A program made the translations under genes and the position numbers. This document shows, piece after piece, positions 16,723 through 26,070 of a stretch of 64,000 bases of DNA. Where the stretch lies: contig NZ_KE383909.1 in NCBI RefSeq assembly GCF_000422725.1, positions 1,163,178-1,227,177 of the forward strand. The letters are read 5' to 3'. The notes below the pieces were generated by a model, which did no database searches, was not told the DNA's origin, and worked only from the letters and a program-made list of their open reading frames with translations. The DNA comes from Flavobacterium subsaxonicum WB 4.1-42 = DSM 21790. Lineage in GTDB: Bacteria; Bacteroidota; Bacteroidia; Flavobacteriales; Flavobacteriaceae. Numbering within the stretch: position 1 is the stretch's first letter; each line of letters starts with the position of its first letter.

Positions 16723-17553
16723 TTATGGAATAAGGATTGGCTTATCCACCTTCTGGTGTTTAACTGATAATTTCAAATGCCTGCCTCCGCCTTTTTCGAC
16801 AAGCTGGATAACCAGATTTTTCATATCCGGAATAGTAAACTTGGGCAGCACGCAAACAAATGTGCAGGCGGATTGTGCAGGGATTTTTTCTACCTGCCTG
16901 TAGACATGTACCGGTTGGATCTCCAGCTCCTGCGATGCTGTCCGCTTCGACCTTTTTTGATCCCTGACAAAAAAGCGGAGTTGGTCGATATCATAGCTTA
17001 TATTTGTTTCATTCTCAATGGTAATCCTGTAATAGATCAGGTCATCATGGATATGCAGCCCGGTAAAGGCCAAAGCAATTCCATATTCCTTCTCGCTGAC
17101 ACCCCTTAATTTTGTCCTTTCATGCAGGGCCAGGTCAGCAATGGATTCCATCTTTTTGATGTTGGATGCGGCCGCATCAAACTGGATAAGGCTGCCTGGT
17201 TTTCCATCGGGAAGCGTAAGCGTAAGGGATGCAGCATTTTCATCATAGCAAACTGGAAAACTGTAGAGGTTTCCATCGCTGGTAATGACTGTAAGGTTCG
17301 TTGCCGCAAAATCCTGTTGCGCTGCCTTCACCTGTAACACGTTTTCAATTCCGATAGCCTTCTGCGCCAATATGTCCTGGCTTCCCCTATCCACGCTTGC
17401 AATGGGAAAAGGAAATACGATGGTTGTCGTTTTCCAATAGGCGATGGCGATTTCCTGGGAAATTATATTCCCTTTCCTGTTTGCCTGCTGGGCTGCAACC
17501 GTTACTGCTAACAAAAGGAGTACTGTGCTTAATAATTGCCTGAAATGTTTCAT
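16723..17553 (-). CDS. traN: Conjugative transposon protein TraN
   Basis: 276 residues with a cleavable signal peptide (MKHFRQLLSTVLLLLAVTVAAQ). The mature part has the DUF4138/TraN sequence: the early TTIVFPFPIASVDRGS strand, YGIALAFTGLHIHDDLIYYRI, and the closing ACTFVCVLPKFTIPDMKNLVIQL. In Bacteroidota type IV secretion systems TraN is an outer-membrane-associated channel component, analogous to VirB9. It appears complete and lies 12 nt downstream of traM. The rest of the transfer region (traA-traL, traG, mob) is absent, so conjugation by this copy is not expected. Confidence 0.9.
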   Translation of the reverse strand: MKHFRQLLSTVLLLLAVTVAAQQANRKGNIISQEIAIAYWKTTTIVFPFPIASVDRGSQDILAQKAIGIENVLQVKAAQQDFAATNLTVITSDGNLYSFPVCYDENAASLTLTLPDGKPGSLIQFDAAASNIKKMESIADLALHERTKLRGVSEKEYGIALAFTGLHIHDDLIYYRITIENETNISYDIDQLRFFVRDQKRSKRTASQELEIQPVHVYRQVEKIPAQSACTFVCVLPKFTIPDMKNLVIQLVEKGGGRHLKLSVKHQKVDKPILIP

Positions 17554-17565
17554 AATTGAATGTAT

Positions 17566-18786
17566 TTAAGATTTGTCTTTTTGTTTTTCATCACGCAGTA
17601 ATAACTGGTACCCGGCTTTCACACTTACCTTAATAAGTTTAACTTTCTTGCTGAGCAGGCTTTTTGCAGCCTCCACCCCTGCTCCTGCAGCCTGCCCTTC
17701 CCATGAATCTTCAAGGCTGGTTATTCCAAGGCTCTGTATCGAACGGTCTGTTGAAGCTTTTGCTACATCCCTGTTAATGGCACCGGGAATAAAAATGCCT
17801 TCCAACCCGTCCAGGTCATAGACGCTTAGTTCGACAGGAAAAAGGGAATTGTTGTGGCGTACTCCTTCTATTTTAATGGTTAGGCGCTCGCCTTTAAGGG
17901 ATGCCGTACCGTAGATAAAAGTGTCTTTAGGTATGTTGGTGCCATTAATGTAGACCTGCTGGCTAAGCCTCATTTTGACAGTTGATCCGTTTACTATGGT
18001 TTGTGTCTCGGCAATTGAGGCCTGTATCGCATTTTGCGTAACGGATTGCTGGGTATTGTCCCCAAGGGAGTAAAATCCATTATGCCCCTTCCCGGATGTA
18101 AAAGATCTGGCAGTACTTTTTTGAAGCAGTGAAATATTATCCTGCTTTTGCTCCAACCCGACAGCAAAAACCTGCCCCCGCTCTGCCTGGGAAGCTTTCT
18201 TTAGTTTCTCCTGCATACGCCCGGGGTGCTGAATATCCAGTATGCTCTCGAGCAGGCCGCTGATTTGTTGGAGTTCTTTATCCTCAGCATCTCCTCCTGC
18301 CATAGATTGCATCAGGAGCTCCAGTTGTTGAGAATTTTCGGATACCGGTATAGAAGGTGCTTGCGAATGCCTTGGTACCCTGGCTTTTTCCACTACAGCT
18401 GGCGGCTCACTTATGGCTTTTTGAAGGGCCTCAAGTTTCTTATAGACCTTTTCCTCGTTTGGGTCACGAAATGAGGTCATCATAAGGCGTGATCTTTGCA
18501 TTGGCGGTTCCTGCCTGTTTAGTAAGCCGATGCTGTCCGTGCCCTGTCTGTAATTGGGGTCTTTTTTTTTGAGTTCCTCAAACTTTGCGGAATCCAACGC
18601 CGCCCTGTCATAATAATTCAGCTTATTAAGGGGATGCTCTTCCTTAAGATCAGCATTAGGTAAATTGATGTTGAATCCTTTTTTTTCGGGTGGCACATCT
18701 GCCAGTTCGGCCTTTCCCCCTCCCATAGCCCAAAACAGCATGGTTATGAATGGGATCGCCATTATTGGAAGTAACAATAGCATCAT
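17566..18786 (-). pseudogene. traM: Conjugative transposon TraM, N-terminus truncated
   Basis: 406 residues of a VirB10-like TraM. The frame opens inside the membrane anchor (LLLLPIMAIPFITMLFWAMGGG), without the basic cytoplasmic tail that normally precedes it. The central region is Glu/Lys/Gln-rich. The C-terminal Transposon_TraM domain is intact (VNGSTVKMRLSQQVYINGT and LFPVELSVYDLDGLEGIFIPG). Upstream genes traJ-traL are replaced by a MoaF-like gene whose stop codon overlaps this ATG. The 5' end is therefore probably a recombination scar. A protein could still be made, but no transfer apparatus is left for it. Confidence 0.75.
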
Positions 18787-19106
18787 TACTCCTGAAAAGG
18801 CTGTATCGTGCCTTTCATGGTATAGAAGCTTCCGTCAGGCAGTGTCGCGTTACTGTAGACGATCCCGTTCTCATGGTCTTCCACATGTGTTACCGTGGCG
18901 CCTGTGGCTTCTTTCCATGCAATCATGTATACATTAGGGCGGATCTCGGCAATTGTTGTCGTTACCTTCTCAGCGTGGCCTGGTGCTGTTAAGCCCCCGC
19001 CTTCCAGTACCGTAAATTCAAGTGAATCATCCGATTCGAAAAAGAGCTTTACTTTTAAGAACTCAGTCTCCATTTTGTAGGTGTTGCCTATGAGGTTGTT
19101 TTTCAT
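18786..19106 (-). CDS. MoaF-like lipocalin-fold protein
   Basis: 106 residues. The pattern GNTYKMETEFLKVKLFFES, EIRPNVYMIAWKEATGATVTHVED and DGSFYTMKGTIQ matches the MoaF-related single-domain beta-barrel family, which is calycin-like and binds small hydrophobic ligands in characterised relatives. It is the last gene of a GC-richer minus-strand cluster (pirin, substrate-binding protein, SnoaL, MoaF). Its stop overlaps the first codon of the truncated traM, which places it at the edge of the inserted module. Ligand unknown. Confidence 0.7.
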   Translation of the reverse strand: MKNNLIGNTYKMETEFLKVKLFFESDDSLEFTVLEGGGLTAPGHAEKVTTTIAEIRPNVYMIAWKEATGATVTHVEDHENGIVYSNATLPDGSFYTMKGTIQPFQE

Positions 19107-19121
19107 GTTTTCCGCTTTAGG

Positions 19122-19490
19122 TTAAAAAGAGGTCATAGGATTGCCGCTGGCCGTTTTATCGGCAGGGACTGCCTCCTGCACCACATCCCAGTGTTCTGCT
19201 ATCTTTCCGTCTTCAAGCCTGAAGATATCCACAACGATTACCGGTGAAGGGCCCCAGCCGTGTACCAGGCTGTGGGTAATGACGGTATCGCCCTGCTCCA
19301 CGATAATTCCGGGACGCCAGCTAAAATTTTTATCCAGGATGCCTAGGATATTCTTAAGCCCCTCATGCCCGTTTATCATTGAGGGATTATGCTGCTGGTA
19401 GTCTTCCTGCCAGTAGCGCTCGATAGCGGAATTGTCTCTCTGGTGAAAGAATTCATCCATAGCCTTCAGTACAATTTCTTTGTTTGTCAT
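19122..19490 (-). CDS. SnoaL-like/NTF2-fold protein
   Basis: 122 residues of the SnoaL-like cystatin/NTF2 fold: an opening helix (KEIVLKAMDEFFHQRD), then YWQEDYQQHNPSMINGHEGL, then strands ending VVDIFRLEDGKIAEHWDVVQ. These cavities host small-molecule isomerases, cyclases or binding proteins. It lies 15 nt upstream of the MoaF-like gene on the same strand. The function of this one cannot be set from sequence; the neighbours suggest processing or sensing of a small organic compound. Confidence 0.8.
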   Translation of the reverse strand: MTNKEIVLKAMDEFFHQRDNSAIERYWQEDYQQHNPSMINGHEGLKNILGILDKNFSWRPGIIVEQGDTVITHSLVHGWGPSPVIVVDIFRLEDGKIAEHWDVVQEAVPADKTASGNPMTSF

Positions 19491-19553
19491 TTTGTTGCGT
19501 TTAAATGTTATATTTATTTTTTGAATGCTGTTGTTGGTATGCGATACAAGATA

Positions 19554-20765
19554 TTACACTCCGGGACTATAGGGATAGGCCAGGCTGCCTGAGGCATATT
19601 CGGGCGGTGAGACCACTACCTGAACTTCACTGTCCCAGAACGTTTCAATCGCGTTGTCTTTAATATCCTGGAACTGGACCTGCACTACACGGGGCGCTGC
19701 CCACTCGCCATTCTCACCGAAACGGACCTCTCCGATTACGGTCCCGAAAGCAGTTTTGCGGCAGTAGTCCGCAAGCAGGTCATCCTCAAGGCTGCCGGTG
19801 GCGGTTATTGCCTGCTCCAGTACCTGCAGCTGGGCATACGCCATAGGTGCTACATAATAGCCAAGGGCATCTACATGCTCTGCGGCGGCGCGCGCCTGGT
19901 ATTTGGAAAGCATATCGGCCACGCCATGGAAATCCATTTTGGGCACGGGCTGCCAGTATTCGTAATTGACAAAGCCGTTCAGAAGCGGGCCCAGCTCGGT
20001 CTTGACCGAAGCGCTCTGCGGGCCGATCATCGCCCCACCCACTATTTTAGGGCGGTAGCCGCCATTGTGTATTGCTTTTACCAAACCTATTGAATCTTTC
20101 AGGTAGGAACACAGGAACAGCACATCGGCATTGATCCTGCCCAGCTCCTCGATAATAGGGCTGAAATCCTCAGTCGAGAGCGGATAGGTCTGCTCATGGA
20201 TGATTTCCATTCCGTATTTGGCAGCGTTTTCCCTTGCCCCAATCACCGGGTTACGGGAGAATTCAGCATCGGCCGAAAGCACCGCTACGGTTTTGGGTTT
20301 GGGGTCCTGGGCGGCAGCCAGCTCGAAAAAGCCTTCGGTAAGGGCTGTATTGGGTTTGGGTCCGGTAGGTATCATCGCGAAATAGTTCGGGTAATTCAGG
20401 TGCAGGTTGACCCCAAGGCCCATAAGACCGATAAGGAAACGCTTGCGCTCGATAACCACGGGAAGTGAAGCCCCTATGGTGTTGGTGCCGTAGCCTCCGA
20501 TGACAAGGTCTACCGACTCGCTGTCCAAAAGCCCGGTATAGATCTCCGCTGCCTGGTTGGCATCGCCATGGTCATCGATACAGATCAGCTGTACCTTGCG
20601 CCCCAGAAGGCCGCCACGAGCGTTGATATCTTCTTCCCAGATGCGGTGGGCCAGCCTTGCCGATTTGGTGTTTTCAGCCACAGGCCCTGTAAGGGAGAGG
20701 CTGTATCCGATCCTGATGGGATCCTTTGAAGTGTTTTCTGTTTGTTCGTTTGTAGGGTTACTCAT
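19554..20765 (-). CDS. Periplasmic-binding-protein-fold protein without signal peptide
   Basis: 403 residues of the Peripla_BP_6 type (branched-chain amino acid/amide ABC substrate-binding family): IRIGYSLSLTGPVAENTKSA, DDHGDANQAAEIYTGLL and VDLVIGGYGTNTIGA. The start at 20765 (MSNPTNEQTENTS) gives no signal peptide or lipobox, and the upstream in-frame extension to 20843 does not add one. No permease or ATPase gene is nearby. A cytoplasmic ligand sensor, as in AmiC-type regulators, is a reasonable alternative to a transport role. It overlaps the pirin stop by 8 nt. Confidence 0.82.
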   Translation of the reverse strand: MSNPTNEQTENTSKDPIRIGYSLSLTGPVAENTKSARLAHRIWEEDINARGGLLGRKVQLICIDDHGDANQAAEIYTGLLDSESVDLVIGGYGTNTIGASLPVVIERKRFLIGLMGLGVNLHLNYPNYFAMIPTGPKPNTALTEGFFELAAAQDPKPKTVAVLSADAEFSRNPVIGARENAAKYGMEIIHEQTYPLSTEDFSPIIEELGRINADVLFLCSYLKDSIGLVKAIHNGGYRPKIVGGAMIGPQSASVKTELGPLLNGFVNYEYWQPVPKMDFHGVADMLSKYQARAAAEHVDALGYYVAPMAYAQLQVLEQAITATGSLEDDLLADYCRKTAFGTVIGEVRFGENGEWAAPRVVQVQFQDIKDNAIETFWDSEVQVVVSPPEYASGSLAYPYSPGV

Positions 20766-21654
20766 GATTGTTTGTAATTTCATTATTGTGTTGGCGGTAC
20801 TGAATCTGTCCGTATTTTCCACCGTAGAAATCCTGGAAAGCAATGGCGATCTCCGCTTCGCTATTCATCACAAAAGGCCCCTGGGCTACGATGGGCTCCC
20901 TATAGGGCTCCCCGCCGAAGACTATTATGTCAGTGGCTTGTTGTTGCCCATTGGTGATGGTGATGGTTTCCCCTTCAGTATCAAAACCGATAAAGTCCCC
21001 TGCTTCAAATTCGCTGCCGTTAAGGGTAGCACCCTTTAGTGGCAGGAATGCCGCAGCCTCCAATATGCCGTCAAGTGTAAGGGAAAATTCTTTTCCGGCT
21101 TCCAGATGGATATGATACAGGAATTGTGTGCTGTAATCGGGTATAACGGATTGGAGTTCTTCGTACTCGCCTATAATAACCTTGATCCAGCCGCCTTGGC
21201 CTGCAATTGCTTTCTGCGGCACCTCATTGCCCTGGATGGCCAGGTACTCGGGTTTTTGCGCTTTTATAGCAGAGGGCAGGTTGATCCAGAACTGGAAGGC
21301 GTGGGTAAGCTTGCTGTCGGTCTTACTATCATAGCTCAGGGTCTCATCGTGGAGGATGCCGTTGCCCGCCTTCATCCACTGTACGCCTCCTGAATGCACC
21401 TTGGCGTAATTGCCCGCGCTGTCAAAATGCTCGTCTTCGCCGTTAAGGATATAGCTCAGCGTGGCGATACCCCGGTGCGGGTGCGGCCCGGTGCCTCCAT
21501 CCTGTATTCCAGAATGCAGTTTTGGCGCAATGTGGTCAAGGAAGACAAATGGCCCGACGGCCTCAGCATACCTGTTGGCCAGCAGGCGATAGATGGTCAA
21601 ATCGCCAATATCAGCTCTTTGGCCCTGTGTTGAAAAAATGGTCTTTCTTTTCAT
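20758..21654 (-). CDS. Pirin family bicupin
   Basis: 298 residues, two cupin domains. The N-terminal domain holds the metal ligands in PHPHRGIATLSYIL and the later His/Glu of GNGILHDE. The C-terminal pirin_C domain spans about 175-285. Bacterial pirins are metal-dependent dioxygenase-like proteins, some with quercetinase activity. It is the first intact gene of the GC-rich cluster, 14 nt downstream of the chimeric RND/SnoaL frame, and overlaps the next gene by 8 nt, showing tight coupling. Confidence 0.9.
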   Translation of the reverse strand: MKRKTIFSTQGQRADIGDLTIYRLLANRYAEAVGPFVFLDHIAPKLHSGIQDGGTGPHPHRGIATLSYILNGEDEHFDSAGNYAKVHSGGVQWMKAGNGILHDETLSYDSKTDSKLTHAFQFWINLPSAIKAQKPEYLAIQGNEVPQKAIAGQGGWIKVIIGEYEELQSVIPDYSTQFLYHIHLEAGKEFSLTLDGILEAAAFLPLKGATLNGSEFEAGDFIGFDTEGETITITNGQQQATDIIVFGGEPYREPIVAQGPFVMNSEAEIAIAFQDFYGGKYGQIQYRQHNNEITNNHE

Positions 21655-21668
21655 GGCTGCCTTTTTGG

Positions 21669-21845
21669 TTAGTCCAGAAATACGTAAAGGGATTTGATCC
21701 TGCCATCCTCAAATATCGCTATATCCATCCCTGTTGCCACCGGTGTCCTGCCCTCAGGGCCTACCGCCCAGATCAGCCTTCCGATATCGTTGTTGATGTA
21801 AACCGCTTTCAGTATGGAGAAGACAAAGTCTTCGGGCATGCTGTC
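21669..21845 (-). pseudogene. C-terminal fragment of a SnoaL-like protein fused to the RND remnant
   Basis: About 58 residues (DSMPEDFVFSILKAVYINND ... MDIAIFEDGRIKSLYVFLD) match the end of an NTF2/SnoaL-like protein and have nothing in common with an RND pump. They continue in frame after the RND sequence stops, so a recombination event joined the two frames. The fragment lacks the N-terminal half of the fold and is unlikely to work. Confidence 0.7.
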
Positions 21846-23680
21846 AAGGGTAGCGCTGACGCTTTTATTGATGGCCTCCTGCGTTCCTACCAAGGTGTAG
21901 ACGCTGCGCACTTCAGGATGCTTCAGTAGTATTTTCTCCGCTTCAAGGGCAAGCAGGTTGGTCTCCTTTATGGGCATTTCTGATGCCGTCTCTAATTGTA
22001 TGGACAATTCCCCTTTTTCATTTTCACCTATGAAGGACGAACCTATAAAACCTGCAGGAACCAGGTAGATGCTGCCTGCCATAAGAAAAAGGACAGTAAT
22101 AAATAAATAACGTTTATGCCCCAGCATGTACCGTAGGGAAACAGCATAAAAATCCTTTAGCTGGTTCAGTAACGATTCAAAGCCCGAAATGACCTTACCC
22201 CATAACGATTTTTTATTTATGTGCTCCAGTTTTGCAAAACGTGATGCGAGTATTGGTGTTACCGTAAAGGCTACAATGAGGCTCATAAGTGTCGAAACCA
22301 CTACTACCACCGCAAATTCCCGCAGGATGTTGCCCACAAGGCCACCTGCAAAGGTCATGGGCAGGAACACCACTACATCCACTAAAGTGATTGCCACGGC
22401 AGTAAAGCCAATTTCATTCCGGCCTTCAAGCGCAGCGGTGCGTTTGTCCTTCCCCATTTCCAGGTGCCGGAATATGTTCTCCAGGACCACAATGCTATCA
22501 TCAACAAGAATCCCCACCACAAGGGACAGCGCTAAGAGTGTCATCAGGTTCAGGGAGAAACCCAGTACCGCCATGACAATAAAAGTGGGGATCATGGCCG
22601 ACGGGATGGCGATGAGGACAAAAAGCGAACTCCGCAGGCTATGCAAAAACAATAACATGACCATGCCCACAATTAAAACGGCCAGGAAAAGGTCGTGCAT
22701 TACGGCATCGGCCGATGACAGTGTATATACTGACTGGTCGGAGGCAATTACATAATCCAAACCCTGGGCCTTGTACAGCGACTTTACTTCGGACAGGCTT
22801 TTCTTTATGCCTTCGGCAACCTCGACGGCGTTGGCATCGTTTGTTTTAAATACCTGGATGCCGATCCCGGGCTTGCCGTTTATCCTGTTCAGGGTTTCGG
22901 TCTCCTGCTGGGCAATTGTTATGGTAGCAATATCTGTAAGCATTATGCGGCTTCCTAGGCCGTTATCAGCAATCACAATCTGGTTAAATGTGTCCTTGTC
23001 TGCATAGTCACCGTTGATGGTTATGGACAAGCGTTGCTGCTGGTTTGTAATACTGCCGCCTGGTACTGAGGATGAATTCGCAGCAATGGCCTGGTATACT
23101 ATCTTAGGGGACAGGTTGTAAAACTGCAACTTGGTGTTGTCCAGTTCAATCCTGACTTGTTGGGGCTGCCCCCCGGCTATCATGATCTGCCCCACACCCT
23201 GTACATTGCTAAGCCTGGGCCTGATATTTTTATCGATCAGTTCATAGAATGCCTGCCCGTCAAGGTTGGATGAAGTGAGCGAAAGGCTCATGATGGCAAA
23301 GTCATCGGTACTGCGCCTGTTCACTACAGGGTCGACGATACCCTCAGGCAGCGAGGATTTCATTTGGTTTATTTTCCGTTCAATATCCTGCTGTGCCTGT
23401 TTATCGGCTACATCAGGCTTTAAGTAAATAGCTATCGATGAAACATTCTGAAGCGAACTTGAACTGACAAAATCGATACCTTCCACCTCAGTGATGGCAT
23501 CCTCGATAGGCCGGGTGACTTTCTCCTGAATTTCCGAAGGCGAAGCCCCTGTCAATACCGTCTTTACCGTAATGGTGCCTGTAGAAAAGCTCGGAAGTAA
23601 ATTATAATTTAAACCTGCATAACTGATAGCCCCGAATAGAATCAGGGCGAGAAATACCATTGTGATGAGCACTGGTGGGC
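21846..23680 (-). pseudogene. RND efflux transporter, truncated at both ends
   Basis: About 610 residues of an AcrB/HAE1-like resistance-nodulation-division pump. It starts in the first membrane helix (VLITMVFLALILFGAIS) and runs through the porter domain, helices 2-6 (including the helix-4 segment VVGILVDDSIVVLENIFRHL) and helix 7. It stops near residue 610 of ~1040. The N-terminal ~90 codons of the open frame (23681-23948) are merely antisense of a Crp-like gene, and the end is fused to a SnoaL tail. Half of the porter domain and helices 8-12 are missing, so it cannot form a pump. Confidence 0.8.
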
Positions 23681-23687
23681 ATGTGAT

Positions 23688-24020
23688 ATGGTGAGTTTTT
23701 ATAAAGAAAAGCCTTCTACAAATGCCATTCAGGCAATGGAAGACAGTGAGATATACTACACTTCTTTGCAAGAACTGGAAAAGTTGTTCCGGGCTAATCC
23801 AAAGTTTGAACGTTTTTTCCGCATCCTTACTCAAAACGGTTTTGAACTTTACGAACGTCGTATAACTGCACACCTTCACAAGACGGCTGAAGAACGTTAC
23901 CTTGACTTCCGTAAACGGTTCCCCGGGTTGGAAAAAAGAATAGCACAAAAAAATATTGCCCGTTATTTGGGTATTACTCCGGCATTTTTAAGCATGATGC
24001 GAAAGAAACATGGGTTGTAA
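23688..24020 (+). pseudogene. Crp/Fnr-family regulator, N-terminus missing
   Basis: 110 residues matching the C-terminal part of a Bacteroidota Crp/Fnr protein: the end of the cNMP-binding barrel (VSFYKEKPST, QAMEDSEIYYTSLQELEKLF), the dimer helix and the HTH (EKRIAQKNIARYLGITPAFLSMMRKKH). The first ~90 residues are absent and homology begins right at the junction with the RND remnant. The DNA-binding half is whole, but without the sensor barrel it should be non-functional. Confidence 0.75.
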
Positions 24021-24299
24021 AAGGCCTAAAATCCTGATTTAGTGATTATTTTTAGGCTGAATTAATTACTCAATGGCCATGCAACTTCACTCAGGTACCC
24101 TGAAGGTAATAAGTTGTATAACGATTATACGCCATAACCTGAAGTTTTTTAAAATGTTTATAATAGGCTGGCAGTATTTTGATATAACTTCCTCGTTTCC
24201 GAAAGAACATGCAATACTCGTTTTTGTTATGAAAACCCTCAAATTGGTTAAGCCTGTTGTTGGTGTTCGCCCCAACTTTGCAGTAACAAAAATCGAAAT

Positions 24300-25211
24300 A
24301 TGAAAATTGTAATTACAGGCTCTCTGGGAAACATAGGAAAACCACTCACACAGGATCTAGTACAAAAAGGACATTATGTGACCGTTATCAGCAGTAAAGA
24401 AGAACGAAGGGCAGCTATCGAATCTTTAGGTGCCACAGCAGCTATCGGATCATTTTTTAATGTCAGTTTTTTAGCTGAAACTTTTAAAGGTGCCGATATA
24501 GTTTACCTGATGGAAGCATGGGAAGGTATCGGGAGCATTTTTGATAAGGATACAGATTTTGTTGCTGCATTTAGGGAAATTGGAAACAATTATAAAAATG
24601 CGGTCGAACAATCAGAAGTTAAGCGTCTTATACATTTAAGCAGCATTGGTGCCCATACCGATAGGGGAACCGGAAGCCTTTACCTGCATAATACAGTAGA
24701 AACAATACTAAATGAATTGCCTGGCGATGTATCTATCAAATTTATAAGGCCGGTAGGCTTTTTTACTAATTTGTTCAGGCATATTCAAACCATCAAAACG
24801 AAAGGCGAAATAATACAGACCTATGGTGGCGACAGGAAAGAACCGTGGGTTTCTCCTTTAGATATTGCAGCTACTATTGCTGAAGAAATGGAAAAGTCAT
24901 TTGAGGGCAGGACAATACATTACGTGGCCAGCGATGAAGTTTCCCCCAATGAAGTTGCTGCTGTAGTTGGCGAGGCAATCAATATGCCGGATTTAAAATG
25001 GACAGTTATTACTGATGAAGAAATGCATAAAGGAATGCTGGCAATGGGTATGAATGAATGGATTGCCAATGGCTTTATTGAAATGCAGGCAGCCCAGAGA
25101 AGTGGCAGCCTTTATGACGATTTCTACTTGAATAAACCTGTGTTAGGCAAAGTGAAACTAAAAGATTTTGCAAAGGAATTTGCAGATGTTTATAATAACG
25201 CTACAAAATAA
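24300..25211 (+). CDS. NmrA-family NAD(P)-binding oxidoreductase
   Basis: 303 residues. The Rossmann start KIVITGSLGNIGKPLTQDL has the G-x-x-G-x-x-G loop, followed by IHLSSIGAHTDRGTGSLYLH and the NmrA-like strand RPVGFFTNLFRHIQ. The family includes NADPH sensors and quinone/isoflavone reductases without a catalytic Tyr-Lys pair. It is followed after 5 nt by an SDR gene, so the two form an operon. With the surrounding electrophile-response genes, a quinone reductase or redox sensor role is likely but unproven. Confidence 0.85.
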   Translation: MKIVITGSLGNIGKPLTQDLVQKGHYVTVISSKEERRAAIESLGATAAIGSFFNVSFLAETFKGADIVYLMEAWEGIGSIFDKDTDFVAAFREIGNNYKNAVEQSEVKRLIHLSSIGAHTDRGTGSLYLHNTVETILNELPGDVSIKFIRPVGFFTNLFRHIQTIKTKGEIIQTYGGDRKEPWVSPLDIAATIAEEMEKSFEGRTIHYVASDEVSPNEVAAVVGEAINMPDLKWTVITDEEMHKGMLAMGMNEWIANGFIEMQAAQRSGSLYDDFYLNKPVLGKVKLKDFAKEFADVYNNATK

Positions 25212-25216
25212 TTAAA

Positions 25217-25954
25217 ATGAAAAAAGTATTAATTACAGGAGCCAATAAAGGTATTGGCTTTGAAACAGCACACTATTTATTACAACAGGGGTTCTATGTA
25301 TTTATTGGTAGCCGTAATATAGAAAATGGAGAAGCTGCAGTAGAAAAGTTAAAAGCGGAAGGCCTACACAATGCAGAGGCTATACAATTGGATGTTACCA
25401 ATGCTGCGTCTGTACTTGCCGCCCGCGCTACAATTGGAAAAAAAACAGAGAGACTCGATGTGCTCATTAACAATGCCGGCATTAACGGCGGTCTACCGCA
25501 ATCTGCACTGGAGGCAACTATTGAGCAGTTTGAGAAAGTATTTGATACTAATTTGTATGGCGTAGTGAGGGTTACACAAGCATTTATCGACCTCCTTAGA
25601 AATTCTGAACAGCCTCGTATTGTTAATGTTTCATCCAGTGGCAGTTCACTTACACTGCACAGTGATCCCTCATGGAAATATTATACCCACAAGGCGGCAC
25701 TTTACCCCTCATCAAAAGCGGCATTGAATATGTTTACCATTGACCTTGCCTATGAACTAAGGGATTCACAATTTAAAGTAAATGCTGTTTGCCCGGGATT
25801 TGTAGCAACCGATTTTAACAACCACCGCGGAACCGGCACGGTACAGGAGGGTGCCTCCCGTATTGCTAAATATGCGATGATTGGGAATGATGGTCCAACA
25901 GGTAAGTTTTTTGCAGAAGAATACAATCCGGAAACAGGAGAAACTCCCTGGTAG
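25217..25954 (+). CDS. Short-chain dehydrogenase/reductase
   Basis: 245-residue classical SDR. TGANKGIGFETA is the NAD(P)-binding loop, NNAG (LDVLINNAGINGG) is the structural motif, VNVSSSGSS supplies the catalytic Ser, and YPSSKAALNMFT is the Y-x-x-x-K pair. The sequence is closest in style to carbonyl reductases that act on reactive carbonyls and quinones. It lies 5 nt after the NmrA gene and is probably co-regulated with it by the AraC protein encoded next. Confidence 0.9.
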   Translation: MKKVLITGANKGIGFETAHYLLQQGFYVFIGSRNIENGEAAVEKLKAEGLHNAEAIQLDVTNAASVLAARATIGKKTERLDVLINNAGINGGLPQSALEATIEQFEKVFDTNLYGVVRVTQAFIDLLRNSEQPRIVNVSSSGSSLTLHSDPSWKYYTHKAALYPSSKAALNMFTIDLAYELRDSQFKVNAVCPGFVATDFNNHRGTGTVQEGASRIAKYAMIGNDGPTGKFFAEEYNPETGETPW

Positions 25955-26070
25955 CACCCGTTAAAATAAACAATTAACGTAAATTTGATAAACGTGTTAT
26001 CCAATAGCTTAGATTGTTGACTGTAATTAAAGTTAATAAACTCAATATCATAAAAACCCAACACCATTAA

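Noticed and set aside
22189..22755. 188-codon plus-strand frame inside the RND remnant
   Set aside because: Shadow of the RND reading frame, with low-complexity Thr/Arg/Ser composition and no family features.
23681..23948. N-terminal ~90 codons of the RND-containing frame as part of a transporter
   Set aside because: They are the antisense of the Crp-like gene and show no RND similarity. RND sequence begins only near VLITMVFLAL.
24073..24303. Open frame of 76 codons between the Crp fragment and the NmrA gene
   Set aside because: Composition is unlike a protein, it has no plausible start signal, and it overlaps the region where the NmrA promoter should lie. A short readable stretch in another frame (RYPEGNKLYNDYTP) may be a gene scar but is too short to assign.
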